IMG/VR virus record: IMGVR_UViG_3300046373_000062
Location: 1-42,969 of that record
Source of the DNA: a virus
DNA length: 42,969 bases
Direction: 5' to 3' (one strand)
Positions within the stretch are counted from its first letter, which is position 1, and every line of letters begins with the position of its first letter. This document shows, piece after piece, positions 1-6,796 of this stretch. The translations under genes and the position numbers were made by a program. A model generated the notes under the pieces. The model was not told where the DNA came from. It worked only from the letters and a program-made list of their open reading frames with translations, and searched no databases.

Positions 1-2
1 TA

Positions 3-31
3 TTGCTTTTGATCTAGGTTTGTGATACACT
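3..31 (+). promoter_or_regulatory. Sigma70-like promoter for the nuclease/helicase operon
   Basis: TTGCTT, 17-base spacer, TGA, then TACACT: an extended -10 promoter. Start of transcription is expected near 38, giving a leader of about 50 bases before the ATG at 89. Confidence 0.7.
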
Positions 32-61
32 GGGAGTAGAAATAAAAAGCTACTCCCTTTT
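32..61 (+). terminator. Intrinsic terminator of the SSB operon, overlapping the next promoter
   Basis: GGGAGTAG (32-39) pairs with CTACTCCC (50-57) and is followed by TTTT. The 5' arm overlaps the -10/start of the promoter at 3-31, so RNA from that promoter would lack most of the arm. The hairpin can therefore form only in read-through RNA from the SSB operon across the circle joint. Confidence 0.6.
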
Positions 62-88
62 AGCTTACAAAAACAAACAGGAGAATGA

Positions 89-991
89 ATGGCCCAGATT
101 AACTTTCCTGGCGGACAAGTCGTTGATGTGGTGTTTGACGAAAAAGCCCACACCTACGTCGTAGCCTACCAACTCGCCGATGGTAGTTTTAGTGATTATA
201 GGCCTACTCATGGTATCACCGCACCACTTGCAGTCGTGCCAAAGCCCTTTTTAACACCATGGGGCGCACGTCTAGGCGTTGATGCGTTAATAGAGCAGTT
301 TTATAATCATCCGGAGCTAGTCGATAGCTTACCGGAGTTCTACGATGATAAAAAGGCGATGGACGAGAACCAGCGCACTGAAGACAACAAACCGGTGATG
401 TCATCATATCGCTTTAAAAAGAAATATCCGTGGTATGGTGCCGCAAAAGGTGCCTACAAAGACGCCTCTACTGTTGGTAAAGAGCTAGGCACATGGTTGC
501 ATAAGTCGATTGAAGACTATTTGCGTTCAGACCGTAAGCAGCTACCTATCGTCACGCCAGAGGTGCAGGGAATGTGGGACAGCTTTATGATGTTTGATAA
601 CTTCTTTAAACCGAAGTATGAAAACCTTGAGTTTGTGGTGTACTCGCTTATTTTTGGTTACTCAGGCCAAGGCGACTTTAAGGGGTGGATGTCTGGCCGT
701 CACTGTATCGGTGACTGGAAGTCAACCAACCGCTCAGACATGAACCCTGATGGAATCTCTGTTGAATACTTCTTCCAGGTCGGTGGACTAGCCCAGGCTG
801 AGTATGAACGTACTGGCGTATGGGTTGATGACCTATTTATAGCTAATCTTGACAAGAACGGAGGTGAACCACGAGTAATCTGGGCGTCACAGTTCGGTAT
901 GGCCCCGCAAGACTGCGCTAGAGCCTATATCAGCTGTTTAAACAACTACCACACGATAAAAGACTGGGACTATAAGTTCGCAAGAAAATAA
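89..991 (+). CDS. PD-(D/E)XK family nuclease (RecB/Cas4-like)
   Basis: A 300-residue protein with the motifs of a PD-(D/E)XK exonuclease: a helix carrying H138, then D196 in a GYSGQGD loop, D209-x-K211 in the central strand, and Q230 in a following helix with a downstream Tyr. In phages this family supplies the 5'-3' resection nuclease of recombination systems. It is the first gene after a promoter and heads the operon that includes the DnaB-like ATPase and NinG-like nuclease, which suits a replication or recombination role. Ribosome site AGGAG precedes the ATG. No nearby Erf/RecT-type annealing protein is recognisable, although the 158-residue product at 1808 is a possible DNA-binding partner. 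Confidence 0.85.
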   Translation: MAQINFPGGQVVDVVFDEKAHTYVVAYQLADGSFSDYRPTHGITAPLAVVPKPFLTPWGARLGVDALIEQFYNHPELVDSLPEFYDDKKAMDENQRTEDNKPVMSSYRFKKKYPWYGAAKGAYKDASTVGKELGTWLHKSIEDYLRSDRKQLPIVTPEVQGMWDSFMMFDNFFKPKYENLEFVVYSLIFGYSGQGDFKGWMSGRHCIGDWKSTNRSDMNPDGISVEYFFQVGGLAQAEYERTGVWVDDLFIANLDKNGGEPRVIWASQFGMAPQDCARAYISCLNNYHTIKDWDYKFARK

Positions 992-1003
992 AAAGGAGAA
1001 AAT

Positions 1004-1249
1004 ATGGAAAAAGCAACAAAACAAGCGGAACCGATCGAGTCACAAAGTACAATAGATGCAGTACAAGAATTGCAAGGCTTCACGGCGAGTATTATTGCCG
1101 ACATTGAGGCACGACTACGACCCGTCCTAGGCAACTTACTTAGTGAGAGCAAGGACGTCCCTACCGACCGTCACTTATGGAGTGTTATGCACACACAAGA
1201 TTCACTCAATAACCGTCTACGCGATCTACGCGATAACATTATTTTATAG
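1004..1249 (+). CDS. Hypothetical early protein
   Basis: An 81-residue, mostly helical and fairly acidic product with no family I recognise. The start is set by a strong AAGGAGAAAAT site directly before the ATG, 12 bases after the nuclease stop. It sits in the early operon between the nuclease and two coiled-coil proteins. Function unknown. Confidence 0.75.
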   Translation: MEKATKQAEPIESQSTIDAVQELQGFTASIIADIEARLRPVLGNLLSESKDVPTDRHLWSVMHTQDSLNNRLRDLRDNIIL

Positions 1250-1257
1250 GAGAAACT

Positions 1258-1476
1258 ATGGGACTATTTAAAACAAAAACACGCAAATTAGAAGAACGTA
1301 TTGAAAGCCTAGAGGGTGAACTCGGACTATTCTATCACGTCGATAGCGATGGCTACGTAGATCACAAAGAAGAGAAAGACGGCAACTGGCGCTCTGTACT
1401 AGCACGACTGACTAAGCTCGAAGAGGCTGAAAAAGAAGAAAAATCCAGCCAGCTCCTTGGCAAAGGTGGTAAATAA
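1258..1476 (+). CDS. Small coiled-coil early protein
   Basis: A 72-residue product dominated by charged heptad-like helices at both ends (residues 8-25 and 45-65) with an acidic, aromatic middle. AGGAGAAAC precedes the ATG. Its TAA stop overlaps the next ATG by one base (TAATG), so the two are probably translationally coupled. No known family. Confidence 0.75.
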   Translation: MGLFKTKTRKLEERIESLEGELGLFYHVDSDGYVDHKEEKDGNWRSVLARLTKLEEAEKEEKSSQLLGKGGK

Positions 1477-1808
1477 TGTACTATGCAGACGAATGTGCTA
1501 AATCTGTTGAGATAAAACCCTCACGCCTAGACCCAAGCACAGAGAAAATAGCAGACCTATCATACAAACTAGGTGCTACGGAAGCCCACTACAGTCAAAG
1601 CCACACTCTCGTGCGTGAACTGAAAGAGACAACCGAGAAGCTCACTAGGGAACGTGATAGCTTTAAGCGTCTGAACCAGATCCAATCTGATGAATATGTC
1701 GAGATAAACCGCCGACACGATGAATTATATGCGAAATATGTGAAATTAGAAGCTAAAAAAGCTAAGAAAACATCAAAAGCTAAATCTGTCAAGAAGGTAA
1801 GTAAATAA
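1476..1808 (+). CDS. Coiled-coil protein with Lys-rich tail
   Basis: A 110-residue product with a long predicted coiled coil (about residues 25-95) and a C-terminal tail made almost only of Lys, Ala and Ser. The tail could contact nucleic acid. Starts in a TAATG overlap with the preceding gene and ends in another with the following gene. No family recognised. Confidence 0.75.
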   Translation: MYYADECAKSVEIKPSRLDPSTEKIADLSYKLGATEAHYSQSHTLVRELKETTEKLTRERDSFKRLNQIQSDEYVEINRRHDELYAKYVKLEAKKAKKTSKAKSVKKVSK

Positions 1809-2284
1809 TGCAATACACGATCAAGGCAGTAATGCCGTCTGGGAAGGTAGACCCTAAGTTTGGCCAGGAATTTTATGTCCAGTTCGAAGAAATGAACGAT
1901 TCACCGGCTCTATGGTTCAAATCAGCCCCAGAAACAGGCTCACAACTCGACCTCGAGCAGGTAAATGGACGATGGAAGAAGGTTAAGAAGGAATGGAACC
2001 AGTCTCATGGTGCTCCTACGGGCCAAGCAGCTCCTACGGCCGCTAAGGCACCTTACAAGGACAATAGCGATGGTATGCGTCAAGGTATGTGTATCAACAA
2101 CGCCGCCAACTATGTCAACACCCTGCAATTTGAGAAAGCACTGACTGACCGAGAGTGGGCGTCACTGATTCACTCGTATGCACAAGCTCTTTATCAGTTA
2201 GGTGATTTAAAATCTGAAGCAGATGTTCCAGAAAATGTAGCGGACGTGTTCGGCCCTGGCACGACGTCATTCAGTGAACGCTAA
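1808..2284 (+). CDS. Hypothetical protein, possible single-strand DNA-binding or recombination partner
   Basis: A 158-residue product. The N-terminal ~65 residues look like a small beta barrel (alternating strands, ending WKKVKKEW), followed by an Ala/Thr/Pro linker and a helical C-terminal domain from about residue 85. This beta-barrel-linker-helix layout and its place between nuclease and helicase suggest nucleic-acid binding, but that is inference. Coupled to the upstream gene by TAATG; its end overlaps the next gene's GTG start. Confidence 0.7.
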   Translation: MQYTIKAVMPSGKVDPKFGQEFYVQFEEMNDSPALWFKSAPETGSQLDLEQVNGRWKKVKKEWNQSHGAPTGQAAPTAAKAPYKDNSDGMRQGMCINNAANYVNTLQFEKALTDREWASLIHSYAQALYQLGDLKSEADVPENVADVFGPGTTSFSER

Positions 2285-2660
2285 TCAAATTATAACCGAG
2301 CTAGATAAGTTCCAGGCTCAGCTATTTGTGCGTCGTGACGGTGCTGTTGTGCCGTCTGATCCTGTTACATTAGCGAACAACCTGCTACGTATCCGGGGTC
2401 TCTTGATTGCTCTTGTCGATCATGTTGCTGATGCGGACTTGGACTACCGCAAAACGAAAGCAGCCCGGTTCGATAAGCTGATTAAAGAGGGAGTAAAGCG
2501 CTCTCCAGCAATGGACCAGCTCGACATGGAAGAGGACCTCATTGATAAAAAAATTACTGCGGAACGCTTACGAAACTACGCAAAATATGTTGATGGGCTT
2601 TGTACGTCGATTCAATCTGTCCTTAAAGTACAGTCAACTAGCGAGAAAAACCAATACTAA
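2274..2660 (+). CDS. Hypothetical helical early protein (GTG start)
   Basis: A 128-residue all-helical product. The start is a GTG at 2274 lying inside the last codons of the preceding gene (11-base overlap), so it is probably read by coupled translation. It precedes the DnaB-like ATPase by 27 bases. Helicase-loader-type roles are possible from position alone; no motif shows it. Confidence 0.7.
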   Translation: MNANQIITELDKFQAQLFVRRDGAVVPSDPVTLANNLLRIRGLLIALVDHVADADLDYRKTKAARFDKLIKEGVKRSPAMDQLDMEEDLIDKKITAERLRNYAKYVDGLCTSIQSVLKVQSTSEKNQY

Positions 2661-2686
2661 ATTCCTCGACGATTGGATAGTGAGAT

Positions 2687-3538
2687 ATGAACAAACAAAA
2701 CTCCCGACCTATCAGCGACCTAGCAAGTTTGCTCACAAGTTCCGAAGAGCCAAAGCCGGAAAAGCGAAAGATCAAGTTCCTGCACGAGTACGAGCCACAA
2801 GCTCTCGAGCTTCTAAAGAATAAGGGTAAGTATCAGGGAATTAGCACTGGGTACACTGGTATCGACGACCGTATGGGCTCATTTTTACCAGGGGAACTTA
2901 TCACGATTGGTGGCGACACCGGCCATGGTAAGTCTCTTCTGGCTATGAATATCGCTCAGAACGTCTATGAGAAGTACCAGGAGCCTGTATTATTCATTAA
3001 CCTGGAACTTACCGTAGAGCAGGCTGTACAGCGTTTCTACGAGCTAGGTGGCAATGAACACGATTATGCTGGTATTATGGTACAGACGCAATCGGACGTT
3101 AATTACAAGGACGTTGCAGGGCTAATGGCTGAGGCAAAAGAAGAGGGTGTTAAGCTGGTGGTTGTCGATCACCTGCACTTCTTCGATGACTCCATTGGTG
3201 ACAACGCCGCCGCAGCTATTACTAGAGTGATGAAGTACTTCAAAAAGTGCGCTGTGAAGTTTGAACTCCCTGTTATTGTATTGAGTCACGTCACCCCGCA
3301 GACTCGTTTGACCCCTGACGGTATCGAACAAGTGAAACCAGAGCTCCATAGCTTCAAAAATAGCAAGTCTATCGAGCAGATATCAGATATGGTAGGCTTT
3401 GTGTTCCGTAATCAGAAGGACACCCGATACCTCGAGTTCTATATGTGCAAGAACCGTTCCCGTGAATTAAAAAATCAGCCCGTCGAGATGATACAGGACG
3501 ATTGGCGACTAATGGAATTAACAGATTGGAAAGAATAA
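2687..3538 (+). CDS. DnaB-like RecA-fold ATPase / replicative helicase core
   Basis: A 283-residue protein that is essentially the C-terminal RecA-like domain of DnaB: Walker A GGDTGHGKS at residues 75-83, Walker B VVVD ending at D161, then a SHVTPQ sensor-type segment and a basic loop near the end. The N-terminal DnaB scaffold domain is missing; only about 50 residues precede the core, as in several compact phage helicases. Expected role: hexameric 5'-3' helicase or DnaB-type recombination ATPase at the phage fork. It is followed two bases later by the KGG protein. Confidence 0.85.
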   Translation: MNKQNSRPISDLASLLTSSEEPKPEKRKIKFLHEYEPQALELLKNKGKYQGISTGYTGIDDRMGSFLPGELITIGGDTGHGKSLLAMNIAQNVYEKYQEPVLFINLELTVEQAVQRFYELGGNEHDYAGIMVQTQSDVNYKDVAGLMAEAKEEGVKLVVVDHLHFFDDSIGDNAAAAITRVMKYFKKCAVKFELPVIVLSHVTPQTRLTPDGIEQVKPELHSFKNSKSIEQISDMVGFVFRNQKDTRYLEFYMCKNRSRELKNQPVEMIQDDWRLMELTDWKE

Positions 3539-3539
3539 A

Positions 3540-3782
3540 ATGCCTGGTACTCCTGAAGGTGCAGCAAAAACAAGACAAAAAAACTTAGAAAAGGACCCGA
3601 ATTTTTATGCCAACATCGGTAAAAAGTCGTGGAACGACCCGCAGCGTAGCCGAACGGTCGGTTTCGCCCTCCTTGACAAAGAAGAGCTCAAGGAAATCAG
3701 CCAAAAAGGTGGCAGTAAAACCAAAAAGGACTACAAAACCAACCCTATCGAATCTGAAGAAATCAGTTCAGAAGTTAGCTAA
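3540..3782 (+). CDS. Small KGG-motif (stress-protein-like) phage protein
   Basis: An 80-residue basic product beginning MPGTPEGAAKTRQKN and containing FYANIGKKSW and a QKGGSKTKKDY segment. It resembles small phage and bacterial proteins with Gly-Gly/KGG motifs usually labelled general-stress-like. Role unknown. Its second half (3607-3782) is overlapped in another frame by the NinG-like gene. Confidence 0.65.
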   Translation: MPGTPEGAAKTRQKNLEKDPNFYANIGKKSWNDPQRSRTVGFALLDKEELKEISQKGGSKTKKDYKTNPIESEEISSEVS

Positions 3783-4185
3783 CCTCTATGCCCGAAGACG
3801 CGATTGTTTTGGATCAGACGGTGCGAACTGTATATCATGCGGACTCTGGTTTAGTTTCGCAGACCTTGATGGCGGTCATTTTATACCCGCTACGAGAGCA
3901 TCCCTTCGTTTTGACGAGAGAAACATTAACGGACAATGCCACCGATGCAATCGTTTCTTACACAGTAATGCCCGGGAATACTATAAAGGAATGCTTAGAA
4001 AGTACGGAGTGGACGTCGTTCGCGATCTTGAATCCCTTGAATGGCAACCAAAAAAGTGGACAAGAGAGGAGCTCGAGGGCGTTCGAAGCTATTATAGTAG
4101 AAAACTCGCCGAGCTAGACGCTGGAATTGCCCCTAATTTACCGAAGCCACAGACCATGGTATCTCTGTTCTTTGGCGATACTTGA
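3607..4185 (+). CDS. NinG/Rap-like HNH-type recombination nuclease
   Basis: A 192-residue product with the NinG signature: Y61xxxRD, CISCG (C75, C78), a DLDGGHF segment with H91, RFDERNINGQC, and CHRCN (C111, C114, N115) followed by a helix with a Tyr pair. NinG (Rap in lambda) acts on branched recombination intermediates. The only ATG lies 176 bases inside the preceding gene, with AGGA 11 bases upstream. The first ~45 residues are Lys/Arg/Ser-rich, so a downstream non-ATG start is possible. Ends in TGA just before a strong promoter. Confidence 0.8.
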   Translation: MPTSVKSRGTTRSVAERSVSPSLTKKSSRKSAKKVAVKPKRTTKPTLSNLKKSVQKLANLYARRRDCFGSDGANCISCGLWFSFADLDGGHFIPATRASLRFDERNINGQCHRCNRFLHSNAREYYKGMLRKYGVDVVRDLESLEWQPKKWTREELEGVRSYYSRKLAELDAGIAPNLPKPQTMVSLFFGDT

Positions 4186-4210
4186 CATAACGCTACTGGT
4201 TTGCTATACT
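4182..4210 (+). promoter_or_regulatory. Strong sigma70-like promoter
   Basis: TTGACA, 17 bases, TGC then TATACT: near-consensus with an extended -10. It directly follows the NinG stop and precedes a 56-residue membrane protein. The leader can fold GAAGT...ACTTC (about 4217-4243). Confidence 0.85.
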
Positions 4211-4263
4211 ATGTCCAGAAGTTGACCTCCCAAGGACCACTTCACTAAACATAAGGAGAAAGT

Positions 4264-4434
4264 ATGCAAAACATGAAAAAGGTAGTGGGTATCACTTACA
4301 AGGTGATTGCCTTATTCGCACTCGCTCTACTCGCTTCAGCCGGTATGTTTCATTTGACCGCTGGTTTGGATGCCCGTATTGTCTGGCCATTAACCGTACT
4401 AGTCGTCGCATTTCTTGTGCGCGAACTACTATAA
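4264..4434 (+). CDS. 56-residue membrane protein with two transmembrane segments
   Basis: Short gene starting after AAGGAGAAAGT. The product has a basic start (MQNMKKVV) and two hydrophobic helices (about residues 8-28 and 38-54) separated by a short polar turn. It is the first gene behind one of the best promoters in the genome, so it is likely made early and strongly. Small two-span early proteins in phages are often inhibitors of host envelope functions or superinfection exclusion factors; here that is only a possibility. Confidence 0.75.
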   Translation: MQNMKKVVGITYKVIALFALALLASAGMFHLTAGLDARIVWPLTVLVVAFLVRELL

Positions 4435-4436
4435 AT

Positions 4437-4465
4437 TTGTAAAAACAACGAAACTATAGTAAAAT
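4437..4465 (+). promoter_or_regulatory. Putative promoter for the transglycosylase-like gene
   Basis: TTGTAA, 17 bases, TAAAAT. The -10 covers the ATG at 4464, which would make that ATG upstream of the transcript start and favour the GTG at 4509 as the true start of the following gene. Confidence 0.45.
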
Positions 4466-4508
4466 GGTAGTGTTAACAAAGGATATACAGCCTCATTCGA
4501 GGCGCATC

Positions 4509-5117
4509 GTGAAAAACCAACAACCATCTACCTTTGCTAAAACGTTGAATTATCAACGCATAAAGAAATTAGCAATCGCTCTCGTCATCGTGGTTATTGC
4601 GGCCGGTACTTATATACAGTACTTGGCACCGCACACGCTTGAAGCTAAGCAAAGGTTACAATTAGAGAGCACACAGCGTCAACTGTTAGAAACAGAGAAG
4701 AACCTGGAATTGCAGAAGGCTACGAGCCAGCAGTCACAGGACGAGAAACAGAAGCAGTTAGATCAACTCAATCAGCAACTAAAGGATACACAAGAGAAGC
4801 TCCAGGCTAAATTGTCTGTACCAAAGCCGGATGTAGCCATGGCCGCACCTGTGCCACAGCCAGTCCAGCAGAGCTATAGTGTACCAACCGATCAAGCGAA
4901 GGCGTTCATCTATTCGCACGAGTCAGGCAACCGACCAAATGCAATCAATGCAGGGTCAGGAGCCTGTGGCCTCGGCCAAGCTCTTCCGTGTAGTAAGATG
5001 CCGTGTAGTCTATCAGACTATGCGTGTCAGGACAACTTCTTCACACAATACATGCTTCAACGGTATGGATCGTGGCAGAATGCAATGTCTTTCTGGCAAG
5101 CTCACCGCTGGTGGTAA
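4509..5117 (+). CDS. Membrane-anchored lytic transglycosylase-like protein
   Basis: About 202 residues from the GTG at 4509 (GAGG six bases upstream); an ATG at 4464 in frame would add 15 residues but has no ribosome site and lies in a promoter. Order: basic start, one transmembrane helix, a long coiled coil, a Pro-rich linker, then a ~75-residue lysozyme-like domain with HESGN (catalytic Glu), GACGLGQ and a terminal SFWQAHRWW. Four Cys in the domain could form disulfides outside the cell. Similar domains occur in surface muralytic proteins of Gram-positive bacteria and Saccharibacteria. Its early position suggests wall remodelling, not final lysis, which the GH25 enzyme would do. Confidence 0.75.
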   Translation: MKNQQPSTFAKTLNYQRIKKLAIALVIVVIAAGTYIQYLAPHTLEAKQRLQLESTQRQLLETEKNLELQKATSQQSQDEKQKQLDQLNQQLKDTQEKLQAKLSVPKPDVAMAAPVPQPVQQSYSVPTDQAKAFIYSHESGNRPNAINAGSGACGLGQALPCSKMPCSLSDYACQDNFFTQYMLQRYGSWQNAMSFWQAHRWW

Positions 5118-5144
5118 GATTCTAAAAAAAGTATTAAAAAGCTA

Positions 5145-5173
5145 TTGCTTTTATGATTATCCTGTGCTACATT
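5145..5173 (+). promoter_or_regulatory. Sigma70-like promoter with long structured leader
   Basis: TTGCTT, 17 bases, TGC then TACATT. The -35 and following bases resemble the promoter at position 3. Transcription should start near 5180, leaving a leader of about 170 bases before the next gene. Confidence 0.65.
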
Positions 5174-5179
5174 AAGTAC

Positions 5180-5352
5180 AGGATATTTCATATCAAAACA
5201 AAAAACATTAAAAACTAGATCATCGTCTTTCAGTCATCCGACTAGTCATACACTACATCGGCTTGAGTGGTACCTAGAGTAGTCGGGAGTCAATTTGCTA
5301 GTCCTCTGTACGGGTGGCTGAGCGTCGGTGATTTAGGGCAGGAGAAAGAAAC
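5180..5352 (+). ncRNA. Structured 5' leader, possible riboregulator
   Basis: No reading frame. CCGACTA (5238-5244) pairs with TAGTCGG (5280-5286) around an inner CACTAC/GTGGT stem; a second GC-rich stretch follows up to the GCAGGAGAAAG ribosome site at 5338-5348. That site is an 11-base perfect complement to the linker of the predicted RNA at 36432-36508. Confidence 0.4.
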
Positions 5353-5535
5353 ATGTGGTGGTTATTAACCAGCTTTGTACTTATCTATATTAGTTCCGCC
5401 AGTATCATACTAGGACTCGTTTTCCTAGCCCTCGGTGGTAATGTGTGGCTAAATCTATCTACGATAGCCCTGGCAATTATTGCTATTACCCTTTCATTAT
5501 TTAATATCGTTCATCTTATCAACGTAGGTGTATGA
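5353..5535 (+). CDS. 60-residue membrane protein, two transmembrane segments
   Basis: Nearly all hydrophobic: spans at about residues 3-27 and 33-58 with a short polar NVWLN turn. Strong GGAGAAAG site eight bases before the ATG. The stop overlaps the next start as ATGA. Function unknown; it is another small early inner-membrane protein of this phage. Confidence 0.75.
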   Translation: MWWLLTSFVLIYISSASIILGLVFLALGGNVWLNLSTIALAIIAITLSLFNIVHLINVGV

Positions 5536-5729
5536 AGCATGAACATGTTGAGAGGCTCTCTATGCCTCCCGAGTTACAAGAGCTATACAATCAACGAGAA
5601 GACATACTACAGCGCATAGGAGTACTCGCTGTACAGCTCACGGAAGTATCTGCGGCCTACAATCAAGCAATCCTCGATAACATAAACAACAACAGGAAAA
5701 TCAATGAAGTGGAGAACTGGAATGGATAA
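5532..5729 (+). CDS. Hypothetical helical protein
   Basis: A 65-residue product, mostly one amphipathic helix (residues 12-55). Starts in an ATGA overlap with the membrane protein upstream, so the two are co-translated and may act together. No family recognised. Confidence 0.7.
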   Translation: MKHEHVERLSMPPELQELYNQREDILQRIGVLAVQLTEVSAAYNQAILDNINNNRKINEVENWNG

Positions 5730-5940
5730 CGTAGAATTTGTCAACTTTCAGCATCATAGGGAACCACGGCTGATTGAGACACCAGACTACCTACGAGCGC
5801 TGAGTGACGAACTACTCGACGACCTCCTAGCGGACTGCAACGAGCGAATACGTGAAATAACTGAACTGCAAGCCATCGTAATCCACGAAAGGGACCAGCG
5901 TGATAAAGATAAACGGCCATACCCCGATCGACCTGCGTAA
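5704..5940 (+). CDS. Hypothetical acidic helical protein
   Basis: A 78-residue product from ATG 5704 (AGGA site); a second in-frame ATG at 5722 also has a good GGAG site and may be the real start, giving 72 residues. The body, DELLDDLLADCNERIREITELQ, is a typical helical dimerisation stretch. No known family. It overlaps both neighbours. Confidence 0.65.
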   Translation: MKWRTGMDNVEFVNFQHHREPRLIETPDYLRALSDELLDDLLADCNERIREITELQAIVIHERDQRDKDKRPYPDRPA

Positions 5941-6121
5941 AGCGACTAATGTTGACCTCGAAACACTAAAAGAAGCCTGTAAAGACGAATTACAGCGAAG
6001 ATATCTAGAAGAACTACAAACAAGCCTACTAGGAGAAAACAAAAATGCTATCACCACGAATCACACGACGAATCAAGCAAGAGGTACCGATCGACGGGGC
6101 CTTCGAACTGGAGAGCACTGA
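5900..6121 (+). CDS. Hypothetical small protein (GTG start)
   Basis: A 73-residue frame from GTG 5900, inside the end of the previous gene. The first ~45 residues form plausible helices (LETLKEACKDELQRRYLEELQ). The last ~25 are overlapped by the next gene and look less protein-like. It is probably translated by coupling, but the evidence is weaker than for its neighbours. Confidence 0.5.
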   Translation: MIKINGHTPIDLRKATNVDLETLKEACKDELQRRYLEELQTSLLGENKNAITTNHTTNQARGTDRRGLRTGEH

Positions 6122-6236
6122 GAAAGAGTTCCTTAACGCCGGGAAATTCCTCCACGAAAATGGTATCAAAGAAGATGACCTCGTATCTATTCTGAAGAAC
6201 CTTTATGAGGCTACCGCAGAGGAGTACGGAGCGTGA
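6045..6236 (+). CDS. Hypothetical 63-residue protein
   Basis: Starts after AGGAGAAAAC. Basic first 12 residues, then acidic helices (KEFLNAGKFLHENGIKEDDLVSILK) that resemble a small helix-turn-helix or SAM-like fold. The stop overlaps the GTG start of the Ser/Gly-rich protein. No family recognised. Confidence 0.65.
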   Translation: MLSPRITRRIKQEVPIDGAFELESTEKEFLNAGKFLHENGIKEDDLVSILKNLYEATAEEYGA

Positions 6237-6793
6237 TTGTCTTACCTATTGCTGAACCACTATACTCACATCAAATTATTCTCGCCAAAGGTGGCGGGGG
6301 AGGCGGAGGACATGCTAGTTCTGGCGGTCATTCATCGTTTAGCTCATCAAGGAGCAGCTCTAGTAGCAGTTACAGTTCAACACGGAGTAGTTCCAGCTCT
6401 AGCTCTGGGTATAGCTCGACTCGTTCTAGCTCATCCTCAGCTGGCAAAAGTTACACATCGACTCGTACACCGATTACCCGATCGAACCTTTACAGCACAA
6501 CTACCCAAACCCAGCGAACGACAGTAATCAATAACTATAACCAAAGCTTTGTCGGCTACCACTCATTCTTTCACCCATTCGGATGGGGTTACGGTGGCGG
6601 AGATATGTGGTTCTGGATGTGGATGTTTGACCACGGTCACTATACACAGAATCAGCAAATCATCCAGGCCCAGGGTGTCACCGTACAGTCAGGTGGTGGT
6701 ATATGGCAGAATATTGTCTTTATCCTACTAGCGCTCATAATCTTGGCATTAATCGTTTGGCTTATCCGGTGGTTCTTCTGGGTCTGGTTGTAG
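6233..6793 (+). CDS. Ser/Gly-rich low-complexity protein with C-terminal membrane anchor
   Basis: A 186-residue product from GTG 6233 with three distinct parts. Residues 20-75 are runs of Gly then Ser/Tyr/Arg repeats (SSSSS, YSSTRS). Residues 100-135 are rich in Phe, Trp, Tyr, His and Met (WGYGGGDMWFWMWMFDHGH). Residues 158-185 form a hydrophobic helix at the C-terminus with WLIRWFFWVWL. This is a tail-anchor layout with a flexible, probably disordered front. No family recognised. It could be a surface or membrane-disturbing protein. Confidence 0.65.
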   Translation: MIVLPIAEPLYSHQIILAKGGGGGGGHASSGGHSSFSSSRSSSSSSYSSTRSSSSSSSGYSSTRSSSSSAGKSYTSTRTPITRSNLYSTTTQTQRTTVINNYNQSFVGYHSFFHPFGWGYGGGDMWFWMWMFDHGHYTQNQQIIQAQGVTVQSGGGIWQNIVFILLALIILALIVWLIRWFFWVWL

Positions 6794-6796
6794 CGT

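Larger units (their letters stand above)
1..127. repeat. Terminal direct repeat, left copy
   Basis: Bases 1-127 are identical to 42843-42969. An exact repeat of 127 bases at contig ends is what a de Bruijn assembler with k=127 leaves on a circular molecule. The simplest reading is a circular or circularly permuted genome of about 42,842 bp, not a biological terminal repeat. It contains the promoter and start of the nuclease gene. Confidence 0.95.

Noticed and set aside
3788-4117. 109-codon + strand frame
   Set aside because: Lies in another frame wholly inside the NinG-like gene, whose zinc and HNH-type motifs are clear.
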